A stretch of DNA of 64,000 bases from Gavia stellata (taxonomy: Eukaryota; Chordata; Aves; Gaviiformes; Gaviidae): positions 14,429,001-14,493,000 of the forward strand of contig NC_082612.1 of NCBI RefSeq assembly GCF_030936135.1, written 5' to 3'. A program made the translations under genes and the position numbers. The number at the start of each line of letters is the position of its first letter. Position 1 is the stretch's first letter. The notes under the pieces were generated by a model. The model saw nothing but the letters and a program-made list of their open reading frames with translations. It was not told the DNA's origin and did no database searches. Shown piece after piece: positions 49,387 to 62,085 of this stretch.

Positions 49387-49870
49387 GTGTGGGCTAGATG
49401 AACAGACAGTGGGGTGGATTGAAAACTGGCTGATAGATAGAGCTCAGGGGGTTGTGATTAGTGGCACAGAGTCTAGTTGGAGGTCTGTAACAAGTGGTGC
49501 TCCTCAGGGGTCAGGACTGGGTCCAGTCCTGTTCAATATATTCATTGATGACCTGGGTGAAGGGATAGACTGTGCCCTCGGCCAGTTTGCTGAGGACACA
49601 AAACTGGGAGGAGTGGCGGACACACCGGAAGGCTGCGCTGCCTTTCAGTGTGACCTGGACAGGCTGGAGAGTTGGGCAGAGAGGAACCTGATGAAATTCA
49701 ACAACGGCAAGTGCAGGGGACCGCACCTGGGGCGGAATAACCCCCTGCATCAGCACAGGTTAGGGGCTGCCTTGCTGGAGAGCAGATCTGTGGAAAGGGA
49801 GCTGGGGATCCTGGTGGGTGATGATCTCCAGAGGTCCCTTCCAACCACTCTCATTCTGTGATTCTGTGAA
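49387..49870 (+). mobile_element. CR1 LINE, 5'-truncated and internally deleted, RT fragment
   Basis: The frame 49409-49861 encodes part of the CR1 ORF2 reverse transcriptase: GAPQGSGLGPVLFNIFIDDL, then QFAEDTKLGGVADTPEGCAA, LDRLESWAERNLMKFNNGKC and LGRNNPLHQHRLG. The catalytic box reads FAED where CR1 normally has FADD. At about 49819-49825 the body jumps straight to the 3' tail (GATCTCCAGAGGTCCCTTCC) and the element ends in ATTCTGTGATTCTGTGA. The middle and end of ORF2 are therefore missing. It cannot encode an active enzyme. Confidence 0.93.
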
Positions 49871-52800
49871 AAATCATTGCTTCAAAAAGTGTGTGACAGA
49901 ACTGGAAAGACAGAGTTACTTTAAGTCTGTGAAATGACAGGGGTCCCAACTCTCCCCCTTACTAAACGTGATTGTCGATCACACCAGCAGTCCTGCTAAC
50001 TTCACCATAACTCCTTCACTGCCTGAGAGGTACTAACTGGAGTATGTCAGCTGTGCGGTTCACATGTGTGGGCTTAGCGTGTGCAAACAAACCTGATCTA
50101 GCTGAGAAGTGGTAAAAAAACAGCCCAAAGCCAGTGGATGAGGCCCCCATCTTCCTGAGCCCAAGGTGCCTCAGCAGCACGCAGCACCTGAGCCGGGTGG
50201 GTCGAAGCTCCTTTGGGTATGTCTGTACGAGATGGCACAGTCCGGGCTCATGTGCCCGGGGTGCCCTAAAGCAGTGTGGTGTGTGGTAGGGCCAACATCG
50301 TCAGGCCAACATCAATGGCCTGACATTGCAAGTCTGACACTGGCTTTCCGACCTAGTCACAGCAGAGGCTGAAGCCTCCCCTAAAAAAGCCCAAGCAAAG
50401 CCCGCACTCGCTGCGCACGCACTGCTTGGTCCCAGGGGGAGAGGAGAGCCAGTTTGCTGCGCCCTGGGAGCGTCGGTCTCTCTGTGCGGGACCCATACCT
50501 CTGTGCTCCAGGAGTGCATGGCACATGTCAGTTTTTGGAAGCATCAGACTTGCTGCACCTCTAGCGTGGGGGTCATCCGGGAAATCCCAGGTCGAGGCGC
50601 ACTAACCTTCACAAACAAACTTCTTGCTGTGCTTGGGTAAGACTCCTCACTAGGGCAAAACTCTTGCTGAGGTATTATCTTTTCTTGAACTGGCAATGGG
50701 GAGAGAGCCCTTAGTCGGGGCAACCACGGCTTCATAATTCTGCTGCTTTTCAGATGCCAGTATGCCAAACGCAGAGGAGAAGATGGAGAGGTACCTAACT
50801 GTCTTCAGATGCGTTTCACCTCCCCTGCCATTTCACAAAACCTGAAGACAGAATACTATGAAAAAGGTATTTGAGGATTGAGTTGACTTTCTTTTCAACA
50901 GTGTACTGTCTGCTTTTAATGTTTACTAAGCTTTTGGCTGTAAAAAATGTCCATGGCTGAGAGGTTTCTCTTGGTCTGTAGTCACTGCCTCAAAGGAATT
51001 TCTCCAGGTTCTTTTGCCTTCCCTCCCGAGCTCCTCAGAGACTTCTGCTGCTGTCCTGGCAGCAGACCAAGGGGAACAGCTTCAGTTAAAGCTCCCCTTG
51101 TAGCAACAAAACACCACTGATCAGCCACATTCTGTCAGTGCCAACTACGTTTTGAAGCTGGCACTTTTTTAATGCCTGGTTTATCTCTTTGTTCAGATTT
51201 CAGATATGCAATGTAAAGAAAACCCCCAGAGAGTTATTTTTATTTATTTCATCCTTTGAGTTGAGTTTGAAAAGAAAACCTGCTGCAGCTGAGCACCGCT
51301 GAAAACACCAGTTCAGATCCATCTCAGGCCAAGCCTGGGAGGTCCTTTTCCTGCCCTTCAGGTCTGTAGGCAAAGCAGAAGAAAATATGCTGGAACACCA
51401 GCTGAATAGCTAAACGCCTGGCAGAGGGAGCAGAAATTGCTGAGCAATGCAACTACAGTGTCAAGGTAGTCAGTAGTTGTAGGAAAAAGGCAGCGGCACA
51501 TCAAGATACATACCAGTGAAAACTGGTAATCGCCCTGTTCTGCCAGGACAGAGTGAAACGCCATCCTTCAGTGCTAAAGCTGTGGGCAAAGTGTTAATGA
51601 CTGAATTTTATAAATGCTGTTTGCAGAATAATAATGCAACCTCCTTTCTGCACTGAATGGCTATCTTATTGTCTTGAAAGGGTAAGCAACTCCGTGCAGT
51701 CAGAATAAAACAAAAGTCCCTCAGAAAGTAAATCCTAGTGCTGAACAAGGCATCCCTTACTTGAGAGTGGGCAGGAGTCATCCGTGATGGCCTACATTGC
51801 TCCTGTATCAACACATCTGGCTGAAGTTCTCTGCACACAGGCCAGCGAGCTGGCACCGGCTGGTTCAGAGCGTTGGGCACACCGGCCCAGAGACATCCAA
51901 ACTGGGGGTACAGGCCCTGGGTTAGTCCTCAGCTGCATCGGTGTGAATTCAGGGTGATTCCTTTAAATAAACTGGAGGCACTCTGGATTTATACCTACAT
52001 GCTTACTGGCAGGGCTTGGCCTGTTGCGGTGAAAGATCCTGATCTTGCTTTCATCTCCACAGGTTATTGACTTTAACAAAATACTCAATGCTTCATTCCT
52101 CAGCATTGCAAAACAACTTAATGGATCATATAGTTAGGGGAGCATTTCCATTAATTTTTAGCTTACGTTCTCACTCTTTTCACAACACCAAAATGTCAGT
52201 GGCTTTAGCCTTTTCAATACCTGTTCCTCTGAGAGCACACAAGGAAAAACAAGGCAAAAAAAGAAAAAAGCTTTTATTTAGCTAAAGCCGTCCACATATT
52301 ACCTTTGAGCATGGAGGAAGAGTTATACAAAGGACCTTCCGCTTACCTTTCCTCTGAGCAGGCTGAAAACCCCCCTTATTCCTTGATGATTGACATTTGT
52401 TTGTTTAGCATGACCTGATTTGCTTCTCACTCACACATTTACCAAGCATGAAGGTTTGCTATAGCTGACGTCAGTGGAATTTTATCAGCATAAAAGCAGA
52501 CAAAAATGTAAGTACAACTGACAGAAGAGGCAGCTTCTGAAAGCAAAAATATGCGTTTGCTGTTACTGAAATAAGAGAAATGAAACTTATACTTGTCTAT
52601 TTGCAGCTATATTCCTTTGAAGCATTACAAAACCCTGTGAAAATCTAGATGTTAGAGACTGTATAATCACTTAGAGAGTTAATGTGCATAAACATATAGA
52701 AAATGATTGTTTGCAATTTTCCTGCACAGCCTTTTTACTGTATTACTGTATAAATCAGACCTATTTTATTTTCACTTGCTAAGTCTTGTACTCTTTTCAA

Positions 52801-54660
52801 AGCATCTCAGTGAACAAATACATATTTCCAGATCCTTACAGCCTTAAAAACCAAATTTACTTGTATTTTCACAGAAATGCCTCCAAGAAATTTTTCTACA
52901 AAGCATATTATTCAAGATAGGACTGGGGGATTTAATAGTTCAGGATATGATTTCCAACCTGTGAAGTGCATGACAAAGCTGAGCGCAAAAGGTCACATCA
53001 TAGAAGAATAGCGGGTCTTAACAGGAAAACTCGAAGCTCACCAGCCCTGTACTGTACGGTGGCAGCTGCACTAATGACAGACACAGTTCTTTGAAGATCA
53101 TAATCTTTTCTCTCATGCTTCTGCTGGTACCCAAGAGCATATGGCCATCATTGCATGGATGAGATAGCCACAAGTCATACCCATGCAGAAACTAGGAGAA
53201 AAATCACCCTGATCATTCGAAGCATATGGATCCAACGAGGCTTGAAAGCTGGGCTGAGCGGAGGGCTAAGGCACGCTCCGCTGGCAGCGAATGACTGTGT
53301 TCCTCAGAAAGGGTGATCCTGCAAAATGTGGATTGGAAACTGATGTCTCCCTCATGCCAAATGCAAGTAAAGGCTGGTTTACAGAGAGCACGACAAACCA
53401 GAGAGAGTGCTATTGGGAGATGCTGTCCCAGTGTTAAGCTTTGAATTTAGCAGCCTCCCATAGAGAAAAATCACAGGCCAGTTAGAGAGAAGTTGCACGG
53501 CAGAGAAGAGAGGTGTGCTTGCCAGTCTTTTTCTTCTAATTGATTACAGTTCTATTAGACAGCAAATCCCTGACCGTGCTGGATGTCGTGCACCCACCAG
53601 AGAGCTGCTTTGCAGGCACACTGTGTCATTCATCCGCAGCGACGCCTTTGATGCAGTCAGCAGATGGGACTGATTCTGGATGGGCAGGTGGTGAAGAGGT
53701 ACCACCCCTCTCTGCGTAAAACAGACAGTCTGATAGTTTTTACTTGCTGCACTTACATCAGTCAGGGCTTTCTCAGTTGGCCCATGCATATTTGCATTTT
53801 ATTATTTACCCAGCAGCCCTGCAGATGGACGTTCTGCCCTCAGAGACCACCAATGTTCTGAGCACGAGCAGTGCTGGGGAGGAGGGACTCCACGGTGTCC
53901 AAAAGTGATTAGCTCTACTTCCAAAAGGGGAATTCAGTGAGAAAATGCATTACAGCCCTTGGTCCTTGCCAACGACAGAAAGGCTCTGGCTGTAATGTAG
54001 ATGTCTGTCTAATGGGCACTGGGCTAAGACCAACAAAATACAATTCATACAGGCCACTGAACAGCTTCTGATGTTAATGACTTTCGATTACCACTGGCCT
54101 GAGTTGCATCTGTATTTTATTAACACTGTGTACAGGCTGAGTAGAATTCCAGATGGAGTACAAAGTATCTTTTTTTCTTGTTTTGCCCATAACTGCAAAT
54201 GCTTAAATTGTACTTGTAGCTGTTTTATGACTCGACGCTGACCTTAAACTCTGTGCATTTGCTACGGTGGAACATTGCAATTTCGAGGGAGTGGAAAGAT
54301 CATACAGAACTGGTCGATGATCTTGATGATGCAAATAAAAAGAGTAGCAGGAGTGTTCAAATAAATATTTCTTTCCATTTTTTTCTTTGCATTTATATTT
54401 CTTCCCCAGGTCACTTGACATGAAATTGTCCTTCACAGGTCAAGCTACCGTTGCTTTGCAGACAGCAAAAAGGCAGTGCTTTAAGACCGTTCGAGCCCTG
54501 AAGATGTTAGAGCAGTCCAGATGATTTGCGTTTCTGAGGGAAAGGCTTTTATTTCTGAACTGTTCACCTATTATTGATCTGAAAATGTACCTTTTTCCTC
54601 AGGAAAATGCCTGGCCTGAGAATTAAAAAAAGGCATATTCCTAGCCTTGGTGTGCCAGCC
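49871..54660. other. Intergenic, no gene recognised
   Basis: GC-richer around 50.15-50.6 kb, otherwise AT-rich. A pyrimidine tract and CAG at 50741-50754 followed by about 40 open codons looks exon-like but matches nothing known. Old repeat remnants lie near 51935 and 52467. Confidence 0.5.
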
Positions 54661-54708
54661 TCTCCATCAGCTCCCTGATGAGGTGCCCACCGCGCGTTGG
54701 GTGGAAGC

Positions 54709-54721
54709 GATGATGATGATG
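54709..54721. repeat. (GAT)4 short tandem repeat
   Basis: GATGATGATGATG at the left edge of the second CpG island. Confidence 0.8.
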
Positions 54722-54933
54722 GAGGAAACGAGCACCGCGGGCTGTGGAGCTGCCCTGGGTCTGGGTGGGTAACGCGGCGGGAAAGGAGGTGGGAGGCTCA
54801 GCCCCGGCCCAGGGACCAGGTGCGCCATCTGCCCCGCGCCACACTTCCCTCAGGGGAAGGCGGCCGCTTTTTCTCAACTGGCTGCTGGCGGGCAAAGCTG
54901 CGCAGCCTCCTCAGAGTTCGAACCTGAAGCGGG

Positions 54934-54954
54934 CGTTTCAGCCAGGCTGAAACG
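54934..54954. repeat. 21-bp perfect inverted repeat in the orphan CpG island
   Basis: Arms CGTTTCAGCC and GGCTGAAACG are separated by one A. Each arm contains a GAAAC-type half-site, so it may be a dimeric factor site or a cruciform-prone sequence. Confidence 0.85.
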
Positions 54955-57332
54955 GCACCGTAACCCCCTTCTCCACCGTCCCCTTCCGCCTCGGGGCCGT
55001 GAGGGCCGGGACAGACGCCCAGGCCGCGAAGACTCCAAGCCCCGCGGCTCCCGCACTGGCGGCAGGCTGGCCGTGCTTACCGCCCTGCCCTTTCTTGCCT
55101 CCCAGCAATCTGTGCACCGTATTTTGCTTTTCTGCTAGGCTCCCTCTTGCCCCGCGGGGATCCTTGGCCCCGGGAGAGGGGAGGCTGCAGCCGGGGTGCT
55201 GCCTGGAGGAGCCCTTCACTTCCCCGGGCCGCCTTTAGATGGCTCTCGCCCTCAGCGGTGGCGGTGGCGGGGGGAGAGGCCGGGGTGATGGCGGGGGGGG
55301 ACCGCCTGTGGGGCTGAAGCCGGGCTCCGGGGACGAATGAGGATGTGTGAAAATAGGGTACGGCAAAAGTTAATGGAAAAGAGAGCCTCGTTGCTCGCGG
55401 AGGCGTTATTACCTTTTTAAGGCGTTTATGAACAAATAAACTGCATCTACAACTGGGGAAAGAGTATTCCCCCCACCTGCCACCTTCCCCTCCCCACCTT
55501 CGAGCAATCCTCTTACTTATTAGGATTTCAACACCGCTTTCCTTTGAGGTACAACCTGTATTTTAGTTAAGTTATTTCCATTCAGGCTATGGAAATAAAA
55601 CTTACGAGGGTGTTGATTTCTCAGATCTGCTCAGAGTCTTCACAATTTGCATTAGATTATTCTAATCACTTAGCCTCATTGTATATATTTACACAAGCAC
55701 TTTTGATGTTTAAACAGGCCAGGCTGTAATGAGATGTGCAGGGGGAAATATATACCCCAAAGAAAAGGAATGTTCTTTTTTCTCAGACCACATCTTAAAC
55801 TAGAAGTTTTCAGAGAAAACAGAGGGTCAACGCCTCCGGGACCTGAGGGGAACGACTGGAAGGCTGGAAAGATGGAGGGGTTGGCTCTTCCTTCAGCTGC
55901 AGCAGGCAGAGATGGAGCGGGGCTGGGCCCCTGTGAGTGCGAGGAAGACGGTGAGGACTTGTCTTCTCGCACCCTTCATCGCCACTGCAACCGGCACTCC
56001 CGGCCATCCTGACAGAAGAAATTGTCCAGCTGGAACCCATGATGTCTATACCTACAGACGCAAGCTTCTGGGGACCGAGCAGAAGAAGCATCTGCCAAAC
56101 CCCGGCTCTACTGAATTCAGTGGGAATAGAAAAACAGCCTTTTTTGGGGACAGCAAAAAGCCTGGGACTGTGGTGCAGTTGTGCTAGCTCTGACCATGAT
56201 GTGCAGGCAAGTCCTGAAGGACCTGTGCTCCCGCAGGCAGGAGATCTGGGAAACATTGCAGCCATATGCTCAAGTTAATTAATTTGGTCTCAGGGCTGGC
56301 TCTGTTAGATCCAGAAGGAGAGGTGACAGCGGAGACCGAAGCAACCCTTACATAGCAAATGTGACCAGGAAAAGGTGGTGGGGCAGGCCAGATGAAGGAC
56401 AAACAGATCTCCTGAGGACTGAAGAAGATAAGGCATCTTTCTGGAAGATGCAGGAAATTGCAGTTACCTCACATGGAGTTTAGCTTCACAAAGGCTAGGG
56501 ATCAATTTCTATTTGCATGTTAGTATAGAAAGAGTATTTGCAATTGTTGAAGTAGTGTAAAGGAGGAATATTCTGGATGATCCTGTTGTTAACTTGATCT
56601 TGCAAAGAAATTTGGAGCAAATCATCCATTATCCAACATAGTACCCTAAAGACTGTAAAAACCATGGTAAACTGTGTCAACGCAGTATTGATTTTGTAAC
56701 TCGAGATAGTGAAGTTTGTGGGTAAAGAAAAAAAGAGAAGCCTGTTCCAAGAACATACACTTCCATAAACTCAATGACAGATGAGTGCAGACTTTCTAAC
56801 TCACACACTGAAACTGATCTATCCACTTAGACATGCAAACATTATGATTTGAATGTCTAACATTTTGAATTGTCACCAGTGAAAACAGCTTTCCTCAAAG
56901 GCAAGTTAGATTTTTCAGCTATCCTAAGCTTGTGAACCATGTAGAGTCAAGGAAAGAATATAAAGAACAAAACTAAAATGTTCTGCTTTACGAGGATTCA
57001 GTGATATAAAGAGGTTTTTAAGATAACATTTTCCGCTTCATAATCCTTTCACAGGCAGGTATTTCTAGAAGCATAGCTCCCTCCCTATCTCGGACTACCT
57101 AGAAGGCGGCAGCCAGGGCCTTTTGCCTGGGCTGGAAGAGGAGTGGGCTCATTGCCAGCGCTGGGTGGGCGGTCACCAAACACGCTCCTATTGCCCTCTG
57201 GGGATGCAGCAAGAGAAACACCCCAGGGCTTTCATTCTGGCCAACTTATTTTGTCCTTATTCCTAACGTGCAAGTTACATGCCTTGCTGCACTGGTAGCG
57301 AGATGCTGTGACCCACGTGAGGCAGAGTCAGA

Positions 57333-57356
57333 AGAGAGAGAGAGAGAGAGAGAGAG
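57333..57356 (+). repeat. (AG)12 microsatellite
   Basis: Twelve uninterrupted AG dinucleotides; likely length-polymorphic. Confidence 0.97.
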
Positions 57357-60300
57357 GCTAATGGTCCTTCTTCACCTTAAAGGACATGAATTTGTGAAGC
57401 AGTCAGAAACATCAAGAGATTCATAACTTTTCTCCCCCCCAAAAGTATGACAAGACATAGATAACACATACAGTAGGAATCATGGCTTTTTTTCTCTCAG
57501 AGGTAACTGATTTCAACAGGACCATTTTGACTTATACCACAGGTACTGCCGCTGCTCCATGTCAGGAGAGCGAGAAATGCATTTTGACGCCTATCCAACA
57601 TTAGCAGAAATCTCCAGTGGTGGACAGGGTCATAATACATTAGGGCTAAAGCCTCTTGCTCTAGCCCTGCAAACCTAAATGGGATCTCCTACCGGTTCCA
57701 TCCTGAAGTCTCACGGATCCTAGTGTAGCCTTGCAGATTCCTTGTGGCAATAGATCAACTTTCCATCTTGACCACCATGATCTTACTCAGATATTCTAGG
57801 CAGCGCACTCTCCTCTCCCGCTAACAGACAGGCATCTAGCCTTGTATTTGGGACAATGAAGGTGAGGTGCCCCGAAGCTCACGTTCAACAGTAAAAGCGT
57901 ATTTCAAAGATGTTCCTTATTTGAATCCAGAAAATCTGACTAAGAGCTATGTGAAATCATACTGCTGATTATTAATGGACACTAACAGTCTTCTGTACAT
58001 CAAGGAGGGCAACTGACTGTTTTTTTTTCAACTTATGACCTAAAGGAGTTGAAAGACTGCTTTATGTTTATGTCTGATAGTGTACAAAAAGACACAGAGA
58101 CATCACCCCTCACCTTGCAACTTTATCATACTGTTATTCTTCTGGGAGATGTTACAGCTTTTCCTACAGTTAAAACCTACAAGTTGCTAGAATTGCTGCC
58201 ATTGTTATATGCGACTCAGACATTAAACATGCCCGTTGTTACCAAAACTGTGCTGTGAGGCCAATGGGTGTGAGAGACCTAACTAACTGTGAAGCTCTGG
58301 CTCTAGGTTGCTTTTTGAGTTTGTCACGGAGGGGAGGAAAGAAAGATTTATATTAGCATTTCAAGTCTCACCAAGGTGTGTCAAAGCTGAGAATTATTTT
58401 CATGTTAAAGTCCTGTGGTAATTAAGCTTTGAGTTCTAGTTCAATTTTTGGAAGCAAATTCTTAAAACAATAAATATTTATGACTAGGATTAAAAGATGT
58501 AATGAATGGACAAGTGCCCTGAAACAGCTTCTGAAGTTAGTTTTGCTCAACTTGCTTATTCCTAATGAGGACAGAGATGATGCCTATACTAAGGAAGAGT
58601 GAACCAAGTGATTTGCTTGAGAAATTTGCAAAAGCATTGATACCTTTTCCTATAATAACCTAAAATGATATTAAAAAAAATCCCTTTCCTCTTAAAAAGA
58701 AACATATCAGAAGTGCGTATTTCAGCATGCTTCCTCCCTGAGGATTTCTCAGTCTAGAAAAAAAGGGATGTTTTTTCCAATTGCCTTCAAAAGGTTTGCA
58801 TGTCTGCCAGGTGGTTTGCATCTGACAGTCAAATACTGCTGATAGATGAGAACCATCAATTCCTTCAAGGACTTGACACTGCATCCAATTTGTATCGCAA
58901 GTGACTGTAAAAGGAGGTGACTGCAGCTATTATTTTGTTAGATTTAGTCAAAACATCCCCAGAAGAGGAGGAGGGCATGCTGGGAATTGTTTGATGAGCC
59001 TGCTGGGAGAATAATTACATGGCCAGCAGTTTGTTCACTTCATCTTTCTTAGTGGTTTTGGTGTGGTTTGAGCACTCGACTTTTTGAATTAAAGAATCTT
59101 TACCGCCATTGTTTCTTTAGCTAATTCCCGGATCATGCAGTCTCAGATGTGCATCCCAGGGCTCCTTCTGTGTTACATGAGGTATTAGAAAATTAAAATA
59201 CTTTCTTCAATATTCCCATTGTTTCTTGAGATGAAATTTTCTGCACCATAGCTGTGACTGAATTACAAGAGTTGCCTCTTCTGATTGCAATGCTTACATA
59301 GACCTTAGACCCATTTGTGTTTTAATCCCGCTTCTCTGAGCAGGATGAATGTCAAAATTTGCAACTTCAATACCATATTTTTATTAAAATTGCACATATA
59401 AACTCTGAAATTTTTTTTATGTAACAAGTTACAGCTTAAAGTTTTCAAGAACAACTTAGGTACCAGGGAACCAAAGATCTGTTAGAATTTTAATTTGACT
59501 CAGCAGCTTTTGAAAAAATAAATGGGTATGAGCCCCTGGAAGACAGTGCATGAAAGTTTTACCAAAATATTAATTCTGAGTTGGCAGGAAAATCAAAAGC
59601 TATGAAAGGAATCACACTAAAAACTAGAAGCTGTGCTTATTCAACTGACTACAAGGGGTCCATGATAGCTGTGTAGCTGTGGGTGCCTTTCATAAGGCAG
59701 GTAGGCAATTAAAAAACAAGGTGGTAACAGCAAACCCAATTCAGCAAATCATCCTGCTGAGAGCAGCCTGACTAATCCTCGCCAGACCAGTTCTCTTCTC
59801 AGCTGCTGTTCCTAACCAAATAGACCAGCCTGAATATATCCTAAGCGAGCCCTAGTCTCCGGTTTTCTCTGATGGGTGTCGCACATGTGCTTTTCAGCTC
59901 TCCATTATGAATGCACGTACACAGCCGTGTGTCTCTTGCTTTAAATACATTGAGATGAATAGAAAGGAAGGAGGAGAAAAGGAAGTAAAGGAGGTAAAAA
60001 TTACCATATCAGAGCCTTTTGGTGCTGGATATATGGGTAAAAATATATTGCTTGTGACTCCAGTGAAATGAGAGTCTGCTGTTAGAGAGTTTACTGCAAT
60101 CTATCTTGTTTGTGCACTCGGGGACTTCAGAAGACTAAGTTTATTGGAAAGGAGCTGGAAAAAAACAGATCATTGGCCAAAGCTTAAAAAAAAAAAGTTT
60201 CCTTGCTATGGAAAGAATTTTAGCATTGTCACAAAGAAAGTTTTATAGAAACAAGAAACATGTTTTTAAAGCAAAAGTCCCTTTGATGTGAATCCTGCAC

Positions 60301-61984
60301 AAAGCACAAAAAATATAAAAGGGCCTGTGGGATCCTATTTTCTTCTGTGTGCCTTTCCCAATTCCTCTCTTTGCTAATGGGTCACTTGGGATGTGTCTTC
60401 TTTCCAGTGGCTGAACTAGGGCATCTTAGGAGGACAGCAGGGATACAAAGGTTTCCTGAAAGACGTGCTGGTGCTGTAACCAGTTTCTCGAAGGGGGAAA
60501 TATTTCTGTTTTCTTTTCCCATCTTTTCTGTTTCTGCACCATATCTGCTTCACCTTGCAGTTACCTGCACTTGAATTACCAGCCAGAATCAGCCCCAGCA
60601 ATCTGCTCCGGACAGAAGTTAGTACTGGAGAAAAATCCCAAGGAATTACCTGATGGGCAATGAAGAAATGACAGGTATATACAGTGAAAGTTTCTTTTCT
60701 TTGTTCCATTCATTAGAAATTGGGCTTAACTGTGACATGCGAGAATTTATATCCCTTTTAAGTGTTTAGCAAATTAAGGTAATCCATATCTTTTTGAATA
60801 CTGAATATCTGTCAGAGGTCAATTATGTGCTTTGTGTTCCTCATAAGATTACTTTCTCTTACATTTTTAACTCCTGATCTTTTGCGCTCCCTTTTATTTT
60901 CCATTAAAGAGACACTCTATCTCAGAACTACATTATTTAAAACTAAATTTAATTATCATTTTATCTAACTTCTTTTATATTGAAGCAAGGCTTACTGATC
61001 CTTCAATTTACAGTGATTTTAATTAAAAATACACCCAAAGCATAACAAAAAGAACCTCTGAAATCCTTTTATAAAGCTGTAGCAGGATTGTAAATAAATG
61101 ATTTTTTTGTTGGGGTTTTTTTTGTTTCTTTTTTTTTGAGGGGGGGAGGTTAGCAAGTTGGACATTTCGTCTTTAACTTTGCCCAGAATTCTGTTACTCA
61201 TCACTGTCCTGTTTACCAGGTTCTTTTAGTATCTTGTGCTGATATACCACTAGCTAACTTTACCTCAGTTCTATTGCCTAAGAGCCAGCTTCAATTTCAA
61301 AGTTATACCTTTTAATATGCTTTGGAACACATTTTTAGAAAGTGGGGAACTTTACTTCTATACAAAAATGTTCCTTCAAGTCAACGTTACATAAGTACAT
61401 TACTAGCTGTTGGATTTTCTGCTTTGTTTTTAAGCTCACATAGTTATGAGTTATGCCAGCTCCTCTTCTATAGAGTTCAGTATTGGTAATACTTAAAAAT
61501 AACAAATGATAAAATTTGTCCTGACAGAAGGAACGTATTGGATAGAAACAGCTCACCTGCTCTGTACAACACACTGATACCAGACCTGCTTCCACGGCCT
61601 GATGCCACAGATGCCCCCAAAGGTCTCTTTGGGCTGTGGACCAGAGACTCAGCTTGAAGTGCTCGGCTCCGCAGCCTTTACGCTCCAGCCTGACAGGGAG
61701 GTGACCCTTCACTGGTGGGTCCATTCTTGTCAGTGATACTGGAAGTAGAGCCCAGACTATACGCGGGTGGCTTTGTTTTGTGCATGCTGCCTCTGGGGTA
61801 CACAGGAAGGCAACCCGAGATGAATTCGGTAGCTCCAAGCAGGGTCTGCGTCATACCCCATGCTCCCCAGGAAAATGCCTACGGGCATCCGAAGGCAAAG
61901 CTGGCGTGCAGAGGTAGGATTTTCCTCAGGGATTTTCAGGACATACCTCCATCCGTTCTCCAGAGGGGAAAGCAATGCAGTGTT

Positions 61985-62085
61985 CCCATCAGTGCTGGGT
62001 GAGCTAATGCCCTCAGGATCGGGGAGACCCTTGTTTGAACCTCCCTTCTCTGCTACAGAGGGATTCAATCCCACATGTTCCCCTC
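61985..62085 (-). repeat. Possible old tRNA-derived SINE remnant
   Basis: The minus strand reads GTAGCAGAGAAGGGAGGTTC, AAACAAGGGTCTCCCCGATC and CTGAGGGCATTAGCTCACC. This resembles a reptile repeat I remember with 'GCAGAGAAGGGA, TTGAACC, GGGTCTCC, ATCCTG, GAGTGCCCTAACCAC'. GGTTCAAAC is like a pol III B box. Diverged, and the call rests on memory. Confidence 0.3.

Larger units (their letters stand above)
54670..55400. promoter_or_regulatory. Orphan CpG island
   Basis: CpG-dense DNA begins near CCGCGCGTTG (54690) and continues past GGGGACGAATGAGG (about 55330). It has G-rich runs and a GGTGGCGGTGGCGGGGGGAG stretch near 55257. Such islands in vertebrates usually mark promoters. By human gene order the next gene to the right would be IL15, but no IL15 coding exon was recognised, so the transcript it serves (IL15 5' exon, lncRNA or other) and its direction are unknown. 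Confidence 0.6.

Noticed and set aside
50755..50870. Exon-like segment after a pyrimidine tract and CAG
   Set aside because: About 40 open codons follow, but no known protein matches and no second exon or clear donor pairs with it.
61335..61838. 167-codon open frame on the minus strand
   Set aside because: No recognisable domain. It overlaps a region with a possible SINE remnant and has no splice evidence.
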